A DNA stretch of 64,000 bases from Leptidea sinapis. Taxonomy: Eukaryota; Arthropoda; Insecta; Lepidoptera; Pieridae. Below the pieces are notes generated by a model that was not told where the DNA came from, ran no database searches, and saw only the letters and a list, made by a program, of their open reading frames with translations. Shown here piece by piece: positions 21,486 through 30,489 of this stretch. The DNA is taken from the NCBI RefSeq assembly GCF_905404315.1, contig NC_066266.1, forward strand, positions 3,603,501 through 3,667,500. The letters run 5' to 3'. The position numbers and the translations under genes were made by a program. Position 1 is the first letter of the stretch. The number at the start of each line of letters is the position of its first letter.

Positions 21486-22717
21486 ATGACACAAAAATCT
21501 GTTAAATTCGGTTCTGCCGACAATATTAAGTTCATTGAACTGTATAGAAGTTACGAGTGTTTGTGGAACACGGAGAATGACAATTATAAAAACCATGAAG
21601 CAAGAAATGCAGCCCTGAATGATTTTACTAAAGAATTGGGTATTAAGGAAGTTGGAAGGAAGGAAATCACTGCAAAGATTAAAAATATGCGAAGTCAATA
21701 TTTGCAAGAAACGAAAAAAAGTCAGATCTTCTTTGGGAACTGGAGTTGGGGCCGGAAATGTGTACGTACCAAAATTGTCTTGGTACAATTCTTTAGATTC
21801 ATTTTTGAGAAAATCTTCAGAATTTCGATCAACAGTCTCAAATCTGGTGAGTACCTACCTTACTTTGTTAGCACTTTTTGACCTAGTTAGACAGTGATAA
21901 AAATAATAAAATACCGGGTTCCGTTTATTTCAAGCTGTTTATCATAAAAATTTACTGGCACGGAACTGATCCCCGATTATTAAAATAATCACAATACTTT
22001 TCACGAACTGAAATTGCCTCTCTGGTAGAGTGACCATAATTTCTTATCGTCAAAGGCTCCACTTGTGTGGTTTTCTCTCCACGCGCCTGGTCGTATACCA
22101 GATGCTGATTCCTCATCTAAAAACCCAGTTGGACCAGTTGGAGTGTATGCTTTTGGCGATGTTTTTCTCAACCAGTTATGTAAAACACACGTTGTTTTTA
22201 CGATAACATCTACTTTTTCGGGAGCCAATCCTATTGGCCTTTCGAAAATCCTAAGCCGTGATACTAAAATACCAAATGCATTTTCAATAATTCTCCTTCA
22301 TTGGCATAGTCTATAATTATAAATTTTTTACTCTTTTGATAAATTATTTCAACGTGGGTATGGTTTCATTAGGTACGGTTTTAGAGGAAACGCTTCATGT
22401 CCGATTATTACATTCATTGTTTATTTTTTAAATTTCAGACAGATGAATCTACTGCAACACCTCTCACTCAATTGGATGATTCGATGTTGAATATTGAAGA
22501 TATACAAAATGTCCATATTATCGACTCCATGATCCATATAGTTGATTTGACACCAAGACCAACTCAAACTAAAAAGACCATGACCAAAACTATGGACATC
22601 GATTTAGCAATCGATAGGTAAGACGCTATAGATAAAAGATCTAGGCAAAATGAAGATGATGTGGATATGTTTGGGAAGGATATTGCAGCTTGCGCAAGCT
22701 TAATGAGAAAAATGTAA
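21486..22717 (+). pseudogene. MADF (Myb/SANT-like) accessory protein of Harbinger element
   Basis: The start ATG at 21486 opens MTQKSVKFGSADNIKFIELY, followed by a MADF pattern: ECLWNTENDNYKN, then ARNAALNDFTKELG and RKEITAKIKNMRSQY. In Harbinger elements a protein of this class accompanies the transposase and helps it reach DNA or the nucleus. The frame breaks at an A7 run (21714-21720), and one A fewer would restore the GTGVGAGNVYVPKL region seen in the next frame. A donor gtgagt follows at 21847 and an acceptor tttcag at 22433-22438. Exon 2 (22439-22717) carries acidic sequence and a BESS-like end DDVDMFGKDIA. A TAA at 22619-22621 interrupts it in frame, though gtaaga there could also be a donor site. 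Confidence 0.65.
22001..22427 (-). pseudogene. Harbinger DDE transposase, C-terminal fragment
   Basis: One minus-strand frame reads VIIGHEAFPLKPYLMKPYPR, then YNYRL, then RRIIENAFGILVSRLRIFER, PIGLAPEKVDVIVKTTCVLH and the end. Harbinger transposases have GDEAFPL (second catalytic Asp) and the ENAFGIL block (catalytic Glu). Here the Glu block survives but Asp is His. Three in-frame stops lie between the PYPR and RRIIEN blocks. The fragment sits on the opposite strand between the two MADF exons. Function is lost. Confidence 0.8.
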
Positions 22718-23000
22718 TATTTGCTCAAGATGAAATCTCAAAATATAAATTTAGGAATTTTAAAGACTGAAACTCAGATGCCTGATTCTCCATTTTCAAG
22801 AACTGAAAAATAAACTAAACAAAAAAAGAAAAATAAACAGTAGCAACTGGCATAAAATCTCGAAATACGATTATTGCTTTGAAATTCTGTTTACACGGAC
22901 ATAATAATATTCCATTGCAAGGCAATGGTCGCAACGAGCGAGGAGAGCGATTGTTTAAATGAAGAAAAATATTTTATATTCCTTGGATAATCGTATCTTC

Positions 23001-23033
23001 GAGACGAGAAACTCTCCCCGTCTGAATGGGTCT
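23001..23033 (-). repeat. Harbinger right terminal inverted repeat
   Basis: Ends gaaactctccccgtctgaat plus gggtct, followed by TTA. Mirrors 21121-21152 with a few mismatches. Confidence 0.8.
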
Positions 23034-23194
23034 TTAGTGAGTAACAATGAAGTACAGAGGCTTAGAATGCAACGAGTTCGTGCACATCAAACAGCCATAA
23101 TATTGTCATTCGAGCTGATTAAACACCTGCCGGTGAACAAACAAGGAGGTTTAATTCACCCAATATTGAAGAGGTGGCTGTTGTCAATGCGGGA
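23034..23194 (+). other. Unrecognised open stretch right of the Harbinger element
   Basis: A plus-strand frame reads VQRLRMQRVRAHQTAIILS and continues to 23216. It looks more protein-like than its surroundings, but I do not recognise it. Confidence 0.3.
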
Positions 23195-23384
23195 GAAAAT
23201 TTACAATCTAAAGTAACTATTTTTATTACCAATATCTGTTTTGTATGGACATATTTTCTATGAGAGATATTTTTACTACGGTTTGCCAGTTCTGCTGTGA
23301 AACAATTATAATTGACGAGTTATTAAAAAAAACATTATTCTAATAATTTTGATATACAGAACAACGTCTGTCGGGTCAGCTAGC
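23195..23384 (+). mobile_element. Helitron-like element (family H3), 3' part
   Basis: Shares ggacatattttctatgagag and the end cagaacaacgtctgtcgggt + cagctag with 59500-59891 and 61640-62285. The CTAG end is at 23381-23384. Confidence 0.6.
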
Positions 23385-23416
23385 TTAGAATAAAAAAAAA
23401 TGAAACTGATTTAATA

Positions 23417-23605
23417 TGCAAATATTTTATTCAAAGTGTGAAATGACTTATTGAATGTCAAAATCTAGCATCTATTTGAAAATATATGCCTCAGACCTAA
23501 GAAGAACAGGCGCAGGAGATTCAGCAGGCTTATTTATATAAAGAAACTTAACTAATTAAATAGCCTGAGGGCGGACGCTCCCCAATTGGCAAGTATATCA
23601 TTTAT
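23417..23605 (-). mobile_element. Jockey/CR1-like LINE (J1) 3' fragment
   Basis: Reverse of the J1 3' UTR: attttattcaaagtgtgaaa, the gcctcagacctaagaagaac block and tagcctgagggcggacgctc. Confidence 0.7.
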
Positions 23606-23879
23606 ATTATAGTTTTTTTTTGGAGAGATTGAAAATACATTTACTCATTGAAAACCCCGAAACGCTGCCCATTGTGGGTGTTCAGGCGTGAACATCGCGC
23701 CTTTGTCACTGACGTGAAGACGGCAGCGAGACAGCGCAATACGGACACCTATCGTGCACAACTTCGGCACATTACTTCAGAACTCTGGCGCAAGGCGCAC
23801 GTACCTTTGTTTAAAATATAACCTTATGTAAAGATATCAAGTAGTTGTAAAACCATTCAAATTATATATTTATAAAAAA

Positions 23880-24000
23880 TTTGTGGACGTTTTTTTCATT
23901 CGCCCACAGTGGGGCTCGAGTGTAAACACCCCCTACCGGCTTTTACAGCGAAGCCCCCCCTCCCGGCCTCGGAGGCCGAACATGGGTGGTAGTTTATTAA
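23880..24000 (+). repeat. Family G GC-rich repeat
   Basis: The blocks gggctcgagtgtaaacaccc, ggcttttacagcgaagcccc and gccgaacatgggtggtagtt occur in reverse order and strand at 44690-44835. Likely the 3' non-coding part of a larger element. Confidence 0.5.
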
Positions 24001-24044
24001 CGTTCATTAAGTGATTTTAGATCCTATATTGAATTTGTATTCAC

Positions 24045-24365
24045 GTTCAAATATTTTTATTCTAATTATGAAATTACTTATTGAAAGTCAAAAACTACCA
24101 CCTATTCGTATCGGTCAGAACTGAGATGAACGAATTTTTTCATAAAAATGATAATAATGTGATATCGTACAATAAAATTTATTATTTAATAGCCTGAGGG
24201 TGGTCGCTCCATTCCCAATCTGTGGTATCAATAAGAAATTCAACAAATCATTTGAATTTATTACAATTCAAATGATTTGTACATTTTAGGGTTCATGTTG
24301 TAAAAGCATATACGATAACAAAGGACTTACTTGACTTAACTGAGTAGTAGGCATAACACATTTAT
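24045..24365 (-). mobile_element. Jockey/CR1-like LINE (J1) 3' fragment, interrupted
   Basis: Reverse J1 tail with ggtcagaactgagatgaacg and agcctgagggtggtcgctcc. Inside it, 24243-24280 is a perfect 16-bp inverted repeat (arm acaaatcatttgaatt, 6-base loop) that the other copies lack. Confidence 0.7.
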
Positions 24366-24603
24366 TAATTCTTTAAATTTTTCTCTTAATAATTATTTCT
24401 GAATACTATAGTCTCATGTTCAAAATCTGCATTATTTTCGAATGATCAAAATTAACTGTAACATTATTAAAATGCCCAACAAACCGAAAAGATAACCATC
24501 TGTTTAAGATAAAATTATGGATAATTAAACTTCGCTCAAATTTCATGTATATTTTTTTAACGCTAACACTACTTATGATATTTTAAGAGTATTTAATGAA
24601 GAA
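24366..24603. other. AT-rich spacer
   Basis: Nothing recognised. Confidence 0.45.
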
Positions 24604-25258
24604 TCCATACTTAAATTATATAGTAAGTTTATTATGATTCTGAATGTAAATTTGTTTTTACGCTTTTACGCCGGAGCTATGAACTGATTTTGATGTCATT
24701 TGGTACAGCGATAGACTTGAGCTAGACTAGGAAAAGACATAGGCTTCATTTTATCCCGGAAAAATCCATGATTCCCGCTTGATTTGTGAAAAACTGATAT
24801 ATTCACGTCGATGAGCTATAACTATACCAATAGTAGGTTTAGGTTGCCATTCAAATTCAAATTCAAATATTTTTATTCAAAATAGGATGTTAAATCACTT
24901 ATTGAAAGTCAATAAAACTACCACCCATTCCAAAGTGAATGCCTCAGGCCTGAGAAGAATGGGCGCAACAAACTCAGCGGGCTTTTTTTTTTGTAACACC
25001 TTTGTTTTGAACATTTTCTGGGATCTTGTTGTAAAAGCATATACATCGCCCCACAAAAGACTTACTAACTCGACTTAGCCGAGTAGTAGGCATCATCAGT
25101 TTATGTCTGTTCCCATTATGTTAACATTATGGTTATGACAGTTTCTGGTAAATTCACTTATGTGCCTATGAACATACATTACATTATCAAGATATATATT
25201 GAGAAGCAACAGTCAAGATGTTAATTTCTTTGAATTTTGCTCTGAATGATTCTCTAGG

Positions 25259-25266
25259 ACCTAGGT
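25259..25266. repeat. Target site duplication, left copy
   Basis: acctaggt, an 8-bp palindrome, identical to 31254-31261. The exact edge is blurred because the LINE tail repeat (tataggta in this direction) resembles it. Confidence 0.75.
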
Positions 25267-25291
25267 ATAGGTATAGGTATAGGTATAGGGC
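25267..25291 (-). repeat. 3' tail hexamer microsatellite of the LINE
   Basis: Tandem copies of taggta/ataggt on the plus strand (cctata on the coding strand). Short tandem tails of this kind replace poly(A) in I- and LOA-type elements. Confidence 0.8.
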
Positions 25292-25349
25292 TCCTGTTTC
25301 CGCAATTAAACCACTAGCATGGGTCCATTTTGCGTGCAGTAATGGCCGG

Positions 25350-28300
25350 TTACTCCAACCAGCCCAGCTCCTTCCAGAAGTTCAGAACATTCCTGGGGTG
25401 TTCACAGACTTCTTGGAGCGACCTTGTATTGGTTAAGGTTTTTGCCCGTTGGTTGGCCACCCCCGCGCACTCCAGGATTACGTGAGCGACCGTTTCGTCT
25501 TCGGTCAGACAACCTCTGCACTTAGGGCTGTCCGTTACGCCGATTGTGAAAAGGTGTTTGTTTAGTGATGTGTGACCCGTTAGGGTGCCCACCATTATAC
25601 GGATGTCATGTCTGTTGAGGCTCATAAGTCTACGTGTCAGTTTGGGCGATAGTGCAGGTATCGCCACCTTCGACTGTCTACAGCTTGAGACATTCATCCA
25701 TCGGGTGTTGTGTAGGTCGTTGGTGAGAGAGCGTATCCATGAGCGCATTTGGCTGAAGGGCAGTGGCAGAAGTGGCAATGGACCAGACACTGTATTTGCC
25801 GATGCCCGCCTTGCAAGCTCATCCGCTGCATCATTACCCAACGAACCACTATGTCCCTTGATCCATTGCAGAGTTACCTGGTTATAAGAGGCAACTTGCT
25901 CCAGGGTTTGGTGACATTCGTGTATTAGTGCTGAGTTGTGTGTGGTACCCTTCAGCGCTGTTAGTACCGCCATACTGTCAGAAAGAAATCTGATGTTGTG
26001 GCCATGTACCTTTCTTCTTAATATAGCGCTGGCGGCTTCCTTGATGGCTACGCACTCACATTGGAAGATGGAGCTGTGTGTGCCCAAGGGTATGGAAATG
26101 TGTATGTTTAGTTCCTGTGAGAATATGCCGGCACCAGTTCCAGTAGCCATTTTCGAGCCGTCTGTGTAAATTCTTAGTTCGTTTACACCTGACTGGTCAG
26201 CATCTTTCTCATATAGCTGTATGTGATAGTTTTTATGGAAGGTATTTGTTTTAGTTATCTTATCACATGGTGCCTCACAGAGTGGATAATCCTTTGTTAC
26301 CCTATTCCAGAGCTTATCTGTTAGGCCGTCTTCATTCTTCCATACACCCAACAGCTTTAGACGTAGAGTCGCCATTGTCGCTTCTTGTTGAAAGTGTATG
26401 TCGAGTGGTGTTAGCCCTAGAATAGTTTCAAGGGCCGAGGAAGGCGTGGTGCGCATGCATCCTGTTATGGCTGTGCAGGCCAGCCGCTGGAAACGCTGCA
26501 GCTTGGTTTGCACTGTCACAAGCTCTGTCCTGGGCCACCACGCTATTGCTCCGTAGGAGATAATTGGTCTGATGACTGCTGTATAGAGCCATCTGCTTAT
26601 CTTTGGAGCAAGACCCCAGGTTCTGCCTATGAGTCTTCTGCACTGCCAAAAGATGATGCATGCTTTTTCCAGCTTGTTTTCAAGGTGTTTGTTCCAAAGC
26701 AACTTACTATCCAGTATAACCCCCAGGTATTTAACTTCTTTAGTAAGGCTTAGTTCGGTGTTGAACAGCTTTGGTAATGTTAGATTACCAAGGCTGCGTT
26801 TGTTAGTGAATAGTATTAGTTCCGTCTTTGACGGATTAGCTGTGAGTTTGTGTTGCGCGCACCATTCTTCCAAAATCTTAAAAGCAGATCTCATGAGGCT
26901 ACATAAGACGTTCTCGACTGGTCCTGTTATTAGAATGGCGAGGTCGTCAGCATAGCCCACTGTGTACAGTTTCTTTTTGTTTAGCCTTGTGATGAGCTCA
27001 TCTACCACAAGGTTCCAGAGTAGCGGCGAGAGTACCCCTCCTTGTGGGCAGCCCGTTGCCACCACACATCTAGTACTGGTGTTCACAGTAAATCGTATCG
27101 CCCTATGCCTCAACATGCTGTCTATCCACCCGGCAATTGTAGGATCTACATCATGAGCGGCTAGCGCTCGGCCTATGCTAGTGAAAGGGGTTTTGTCGAA
27201 GGCGCCTTCGATATCAATAAAAGCACCTAAGGTTGATTGTTTACGTGATAATCCTTTCAATGCGAGAGATGTTACGCAATAGAGTGCGGATTCGGTTGAT
27301 CTGCCCTGAGTATAGGCGTGTTGGTTGTCATGTAGCGGTTTTTGTATGAGGGCATTTTCCCTAATATCCCTATCGCAGAGTCTCTCTAGAGTCTTCAACA
27401 AAAATGATGTGAGACTGATTGGCCTGTACGATTTGGGATTTGTGTAATCACTTTTGCCGGGCTTAGGGATAAATACCACTTTTACCTCCCTCCACTGGAG
27501 CGGTATGTATTTGTAGGCCAGGCATGCCCTATAGATTGCAGTTAAATGCGCTACTAGCGGCCCCATACCGCTCCATTGTAGCAGTCCTGGGAAGATCCCG
27601 TCCAGGCCTCCTGATTTAAATGGAAGAAAGCTGTTAATTGCCCACATTACCTTGTCTTTGTCTACCACCCTGTGAGCTGTGGTCCAATCCGTTTGATCCG
27701 GTGTGTTGCTCTGCGATGCCACTTCCTCCCACGTCTGGTTGTTTGTGATGCGGCATCCAGGGAAGTGAGTTTGCAGGAGTAGTTCGCAGGTCTCGGGGTC
27801 GGATTTGGTGTATGTGCCGTCAGATTTTTTCAAGCAACCCAGATTACGCTCTGGGTCGCGTGAAAGGATGTTTTTTACTTTAGCCGCTTGGTTTGTGGAT
27901 TCAATGTTAGTACAGAAGCGTCTCCAGCTTTCTCTCTTCCTTTCGCGGATGCGCCTCTTGAAACGATATTGGGCCTGTTTATATGCATCCCAGTCGTCTG
28001 GTGCCCGAGTATTTTTGGCTCTGTTGAACAGCTTCCTTACTTTGCAGCGCAGCCTGTCTAACTCTGGACCCCACCACACACTTTTGTCGATTGAGTTGGG
28101 CTTTGTCGAAGTAAGAGGACACGTCTGTTCATAGCTGTTGATAAGTGTTTGAGTTATGTTAGTTACATGAGTTTCTATACCTGCGGTACCGTTATAATCG
28201 TCTGGTAGGGAAATGGCCATAAGCTCATTTCTCACCAATCTGTCGTATTTGGTGCGGTCCGTTTTGCGCGGGTTCCGCCTTGGCAGGGCAGGTTTGGTGT

Positions 28301-28994
28301 TTAAGCGAAGGTTGAACCTAATCCATCTGTGATCCGAGCATGAAGGTTCGTCTGACACGTGCCAGTCATTGACGAGAGAAGAGACATGGTCGGTTGCCAG
28401 TGTTAGGTCGATTATAGTTTGGGCTCGCGCCGTAACGTAGGTAGGCTCGGAGCCCCTGTTAAGTATATTAAGGTTAGTTGAGAAAAGGTACGTAAGTAAG
28501 TCCTCACCTCTTTTATTGGTCTTTTGGCTGCCCCAGATGGTGTGATGTGCGTTGGAGTCAGCGGAGATGATTAGTTCCAGCCTCTCTGTCTCGCAGTAGC
28601 TGACTAGCGCGGTGAGCTCCGGTGTTGGTACCTCCTCTTCCCCCGGCAAATAGACCGACGCTACGACCACGTCTGATAGGCCTAGGCGGTCATCTGCCTG
28701 GAGCTTCACAGCGGTTAGATCTCTGGAACATAGCTCATTTATGATGGTGGTCGTTACATGTCGTGGAGTATAAATACATGAACGTGGTTTACCTTCGGTA
28801 GCAGTAAAAAGTTTGCCTCCGATGTTGTTGAGACCACATATATTGCCTTTCCTAATCCACGGCTCCTGGATTAGGGCTATGGTCTCGGTGTTTCCCTCCA
28901 GCAAACGTCGCAGGTTAGCCGTCGCGGTGTAGCTGTGCTGGAGGTTGATTTGTATGACTTTAAGGAGTTGAGGTGGATCGGTCTGGGCTGCCAT
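25350..28994 (-). CDS. LINE ORF2: APE endonuclease, reverse transcriptase, RNase H
   Basis: A 1214-aa protein that nicks target DNA and copies its own RNA there. The endonuclease occupies about 10-230: IQINLQHS (N17), IQEPW (E44), SADSNAHH (D146, N148) and the SDH triad at 220-222. The RT spans about 490-770: FIPKPGKSD, SYRPISLTS, AFIDIEGAFD (D594), CPQGGVLSPLLWN (649-661) and YADD at 681-684. RNase H lies around 940-1065: YTDGS (D945), FQCE (E980), LSDS (D1006), GHSG...NDAADELA (D1058). C1159-X2-C1162-X8-H1171-X4-C1176 forms a zinc-knuckle-like end. All catalytic residues are present. The start ATG overlaps the end of ORF1 by 35 bases in the +1 frame, so translation probably depends on reinitiation or frameshift near the ORF1 stop. 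Confidence 0.92.
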   Translation of the reverse strand: MAAQTDPPQLLKVIQINLQHSYTATANLRRLLEGNTETIALIQEPWIRKGNICGLNNIGGKLFTATEGKPRSCIYTPRHVTTTIINELCSRDLTAVKLQADDRLGLSDVVVASVYLPGEEEVPTPELTALVSYCETERLELIISADSNAHHTIWGSQKTNKRGEDLLTYLFSTNLNILNRGSEPTYVTARAQTIIDLTLATDHVSSLVNDWHVSDEPSCSDHRWIRFNLRLNTKPALPRRNPRKTDRTKYDRLVRNELMAISLPDDYNGTAGIETHVTNITQTLINSYEQTCPLTSTKPNSIDKSVWWGPELDRLRCKVRKLFNRAKNTRAPDDWDAYKQAQYRFKRRIRERKRESWRRFCTNIESTNQAAKVKNILSRDPERNLGCLKKSDGTYTKSDPETCELLLQTHFPGCRITNNQTWEEVASQSNTPDQTDWTTAHRVVDKDKVMWAINSFLPFKSGGLDGIFPGLLQWSGMGPLVAHLTAIYRACLAYKYIPLQWREVKVVFIPKPGKSDYTNPKSYRPISLTSFLLKTLERLCDRDIRENALIQKPLHDNQHAYTQGRSTESALYCVTSLALKGLSRKQSTLGAFIDIEGAFDKTPFTSIGRALAAHDVDPTIAGWIDSMLRHRAIRFTVNTSTRCVVATGCPQGGVLSPLLWNLVVDELITRLNKKKLYTVGYADDLAILITGPVENVLCSLMRSAFKILEEWCAQHKLTANPSKTELILFTNKRSLGNLTLPKLFNTELSLTKEVKYLGVILDSKLLWNKHLENKLEKACIIFWQCRRLIGRTWGLAPKISRWLYTAVIRPIISYGAIAWWPRTELVTVQTKLQRFQRLACTAITGCMRTTPSSALETILGLTPLDIHFQQEATMATLRLKLLGVWKNEDGLTDKLWNRVTKDYPLCEAPCDKITKTNTFHKNYHIQLYEKDADQSGVNELRIYTDGSKMATGTGAGIFSQELNIHISIPLGTHSSIFQCECVAIKEAASAILRRKVHGHNIRFLSDSMAVLTALKGTTHNSALIHECHQTLEQVASYNQVTLQWIKGHSGSLGNDAADELARRASANTVSGPLPLLPLPFSQMRSWIRSLTNDLHNTRWMNVSSCRQSKVAIPALSPKLTRRLMSLNRHDIRIMVGTLTGHTSLNKHLFTIGVTDSPKCRGCLTEDETVAHVILECAGVANQRAKTLTNTRSLQEVCEHPRNVLNFWKELGWLE

Positions 28995-30489
28995 CGCTGT
29001 GCAGTAGACTGTCCTCCAACTCCTTTGTCTGATCCACTTCCCCGGCCCCTTGCTGCCACCAGTCTATGGAGCGCGATTTGGTCTCTATGGGAGTCCGAAC
29101 CTCTTTACAAGTGGCGGTCATAGAGACACCATCGGTCCTCTTCTGATGTGTAGCATCAGGGGCTGCACCTGAGGGCTGCTGCCCTCCTTCCGGCACGACA
29201 TCCATGCGGTTGTCGGGCGCCGCCTCAGGAGCGGTCGAGGTTGGTATTTTCGGCTGCGCTGCCACGTCCGGGTTTGGTTTCGGTGCTTCGCTGCCTTTAC
29301 CCTCCTCTTCGGGGAAATTTACGTACACTGAGCCGCATTTGTACGAGACCCTGCGATCTCGCTTCTTGAGCTCAGCTACATCTGCCTCAGGTATCCCAAG
29401 GACTATGCGCACCCTACCACTTTCGTCCGGTTCTGGGATGTGGTACAAGCTCCAAGTGCGGACGTTGTACCACGGATTCTGCCCGGCGAATCTGGTCTGC
29501 AGCATGCTAAGATTTTCGTCCTTGGAAAACCTCGGGATGATCATGGTCGCCTTGACTTTCCTAGGGATGTCGGCTTGGCGTTTGACCACGAGTCTGGTGT
29601 GTGGAAGTGGTGAAGTCATCTTGGAGACAGTCTTCTTAAGCCATTCCACGGTGTAAGTGTCCTCGCACCAAAGCTTGAGAGTACCCTCACCATGGTTGGC
29701 TCTGCCTCTGAAGCTGGGCAGCCTGAAGGGATCAGTGGAAGAGGTGGCGGCGCAGACTTCTGCGTCTATCGCACCCTCTATTGCCGACTGTATCGCCTGG
29801 GCTTGCTCGGCTTTTATGTCCCTGAAGGGCTCATGCATGATCGCGACTAGTAAATCGTTAGATTTACACATGTCGGCGTAATTTACGGAGCCCTTTTTGG
29901 GAGTGGGCCGCGGGTTCGTTCGCGTACGTTTAACGTCCTCGCGGGGTGACAGAGTGTCATCCGGGCGAGCTCTTTTGCTGCCCTTGGGTAGGTGTGGACC
30001 TTGCCCGGAAGCAGCACGAGCTTCCGCCCTCTCCTGAACGTTTCGGCCAGCGCGTTTCCCTCGTGGCCTTTTTTGGGGCTTACTACCGCTTGCTACTGGT
30101 TCGATAGTCGGCTGGCCTGCGGGCTCGCCTCTATCTCCAGTAGCGCTGTCTACCTGAACCTCTTTGGGTTTGGGGGGGTTGCTTTTAGCGGCTTTTATTC
30201 TTGCTTTCCTAGCCTCGGCTCGCGCGCGGTTTCGTGCGGTCCTGCTAGGTGCCTTGTATGTAGGCTTGGCATCTCCCTTCCTGATGGGTAGCGTCCAGGC
30301 ATCGTCCGTGAAGGTAGTTGCCGGTATGGCTTCCTTTAGGGTGGAAAGATCCAGCGAGGAAGACTCTTTCGGCGCTGTGGGAGCAGCCGTGGTCTGGACG
30401 GATTGGCTAAGCGCTCCCGAGGGAGCAGCTCGTTTGTTATGGTCGACGTTTCTCTTTTGGTCCATGGGTAGAGATTTATTAAGATTCAT
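28960..30489 (-). CDS. LINE ORF1: DUF4780-like nucleic-acid-binding protein
   Basis: A 509-aa protein. Residues 1-200 are disordered and very basic (runs such as RTARNRARAEARKARIKAAK and KRPRGKRAGR), suited to RNA binding or nuclear entry. Residues 203-395 form a folded part beginning YADMCKSNDLLVAI and including a LKLWCEDTYTVEWLKK stretch, an IPRFSKDENLSML stretch and GRVRIVLGIPEADVAELKKR. This pattern matches, by eye, the DUF4780 domain of ORF1 proteins in insect LINEs. No CCHC zinc knuckles are seen here, unlike I-factor ORF1. Residues 400-509 are acidic and proline-rich. ORF1 proteins coat the element RNA in the ribonucleoprotein used for retrotransposition. Confidence 0.85.
   Translation of the reverse strand: MNLNKSLPMDQKRNVDHNKRAAPSGALSQSVQTTAAPTAPKESSSLDLSTLKEAIPATTFTDDAWTLPIRKGDAKPTYKAPSRTARNRARAEARKARIKAAKSNPPKPKEVQVDSATGDRGEPAGQPTIEPVASGSKPQKRPRGKRAGRNVQERAEARAASGQGPHLPKGSKRARPDDTLSPREDVKRTRTNPRPTPKKGSVNYADMCKSNDLLVAIMHEPFRDIKAEQAQAIQSAIEGAIDAEVCAATSSTDPFRLPSFRGRANHGEGTLKLWCEDTYTVEWLKKTVSKMTSPLPHTRLVVKRQADIPRKVKATMIIPRFSKDENLSMLQTRFAGQNPWYNVRTWSLYHIPEPDESGRVRIVLGIPEADVAELKKRDRRVSYKCGSVYVNFPEEEGKGSEAPKPNPDVAAQPKIPTSTAPEAAPDNRMDVVPEGGQQPSGAAPDATHQKRTDGVSMTATCKEVRTPIETKSRSIDWWQQGAGEVDQTKELEDSLLHSDGSPDRSTSTP

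Larger units (their letters stand above)
21121..23033. mobile_element. PIF/Harbinger-type DNA transposon, decayed
   Basis: Left end starts aggcccatttagacgggg-like at 21121. The right end (23001-23033) is its reverse complement with few changes, about 32 bases of TIR sharing cagacgggg and gtttctcgt. TTA stands at both borders (21118-21120 and 23034-23036), the target duplication expected of PIF/Harbinger. Inside are a MADF-domain gene on the plus strand and the C-terminal half of a DDE transposase on the minus strand. The N-terminal part of the transposase with the first catalytic Asp is absent. The element cannot move by itself. Confidence 0.8.

Noticed and set aside
25585..28134. Plus-strand frames of 64-109 aa over ORF2
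   Set aside because: Antisense shadows of the reverse transcriptase ORF; no domain of their own.
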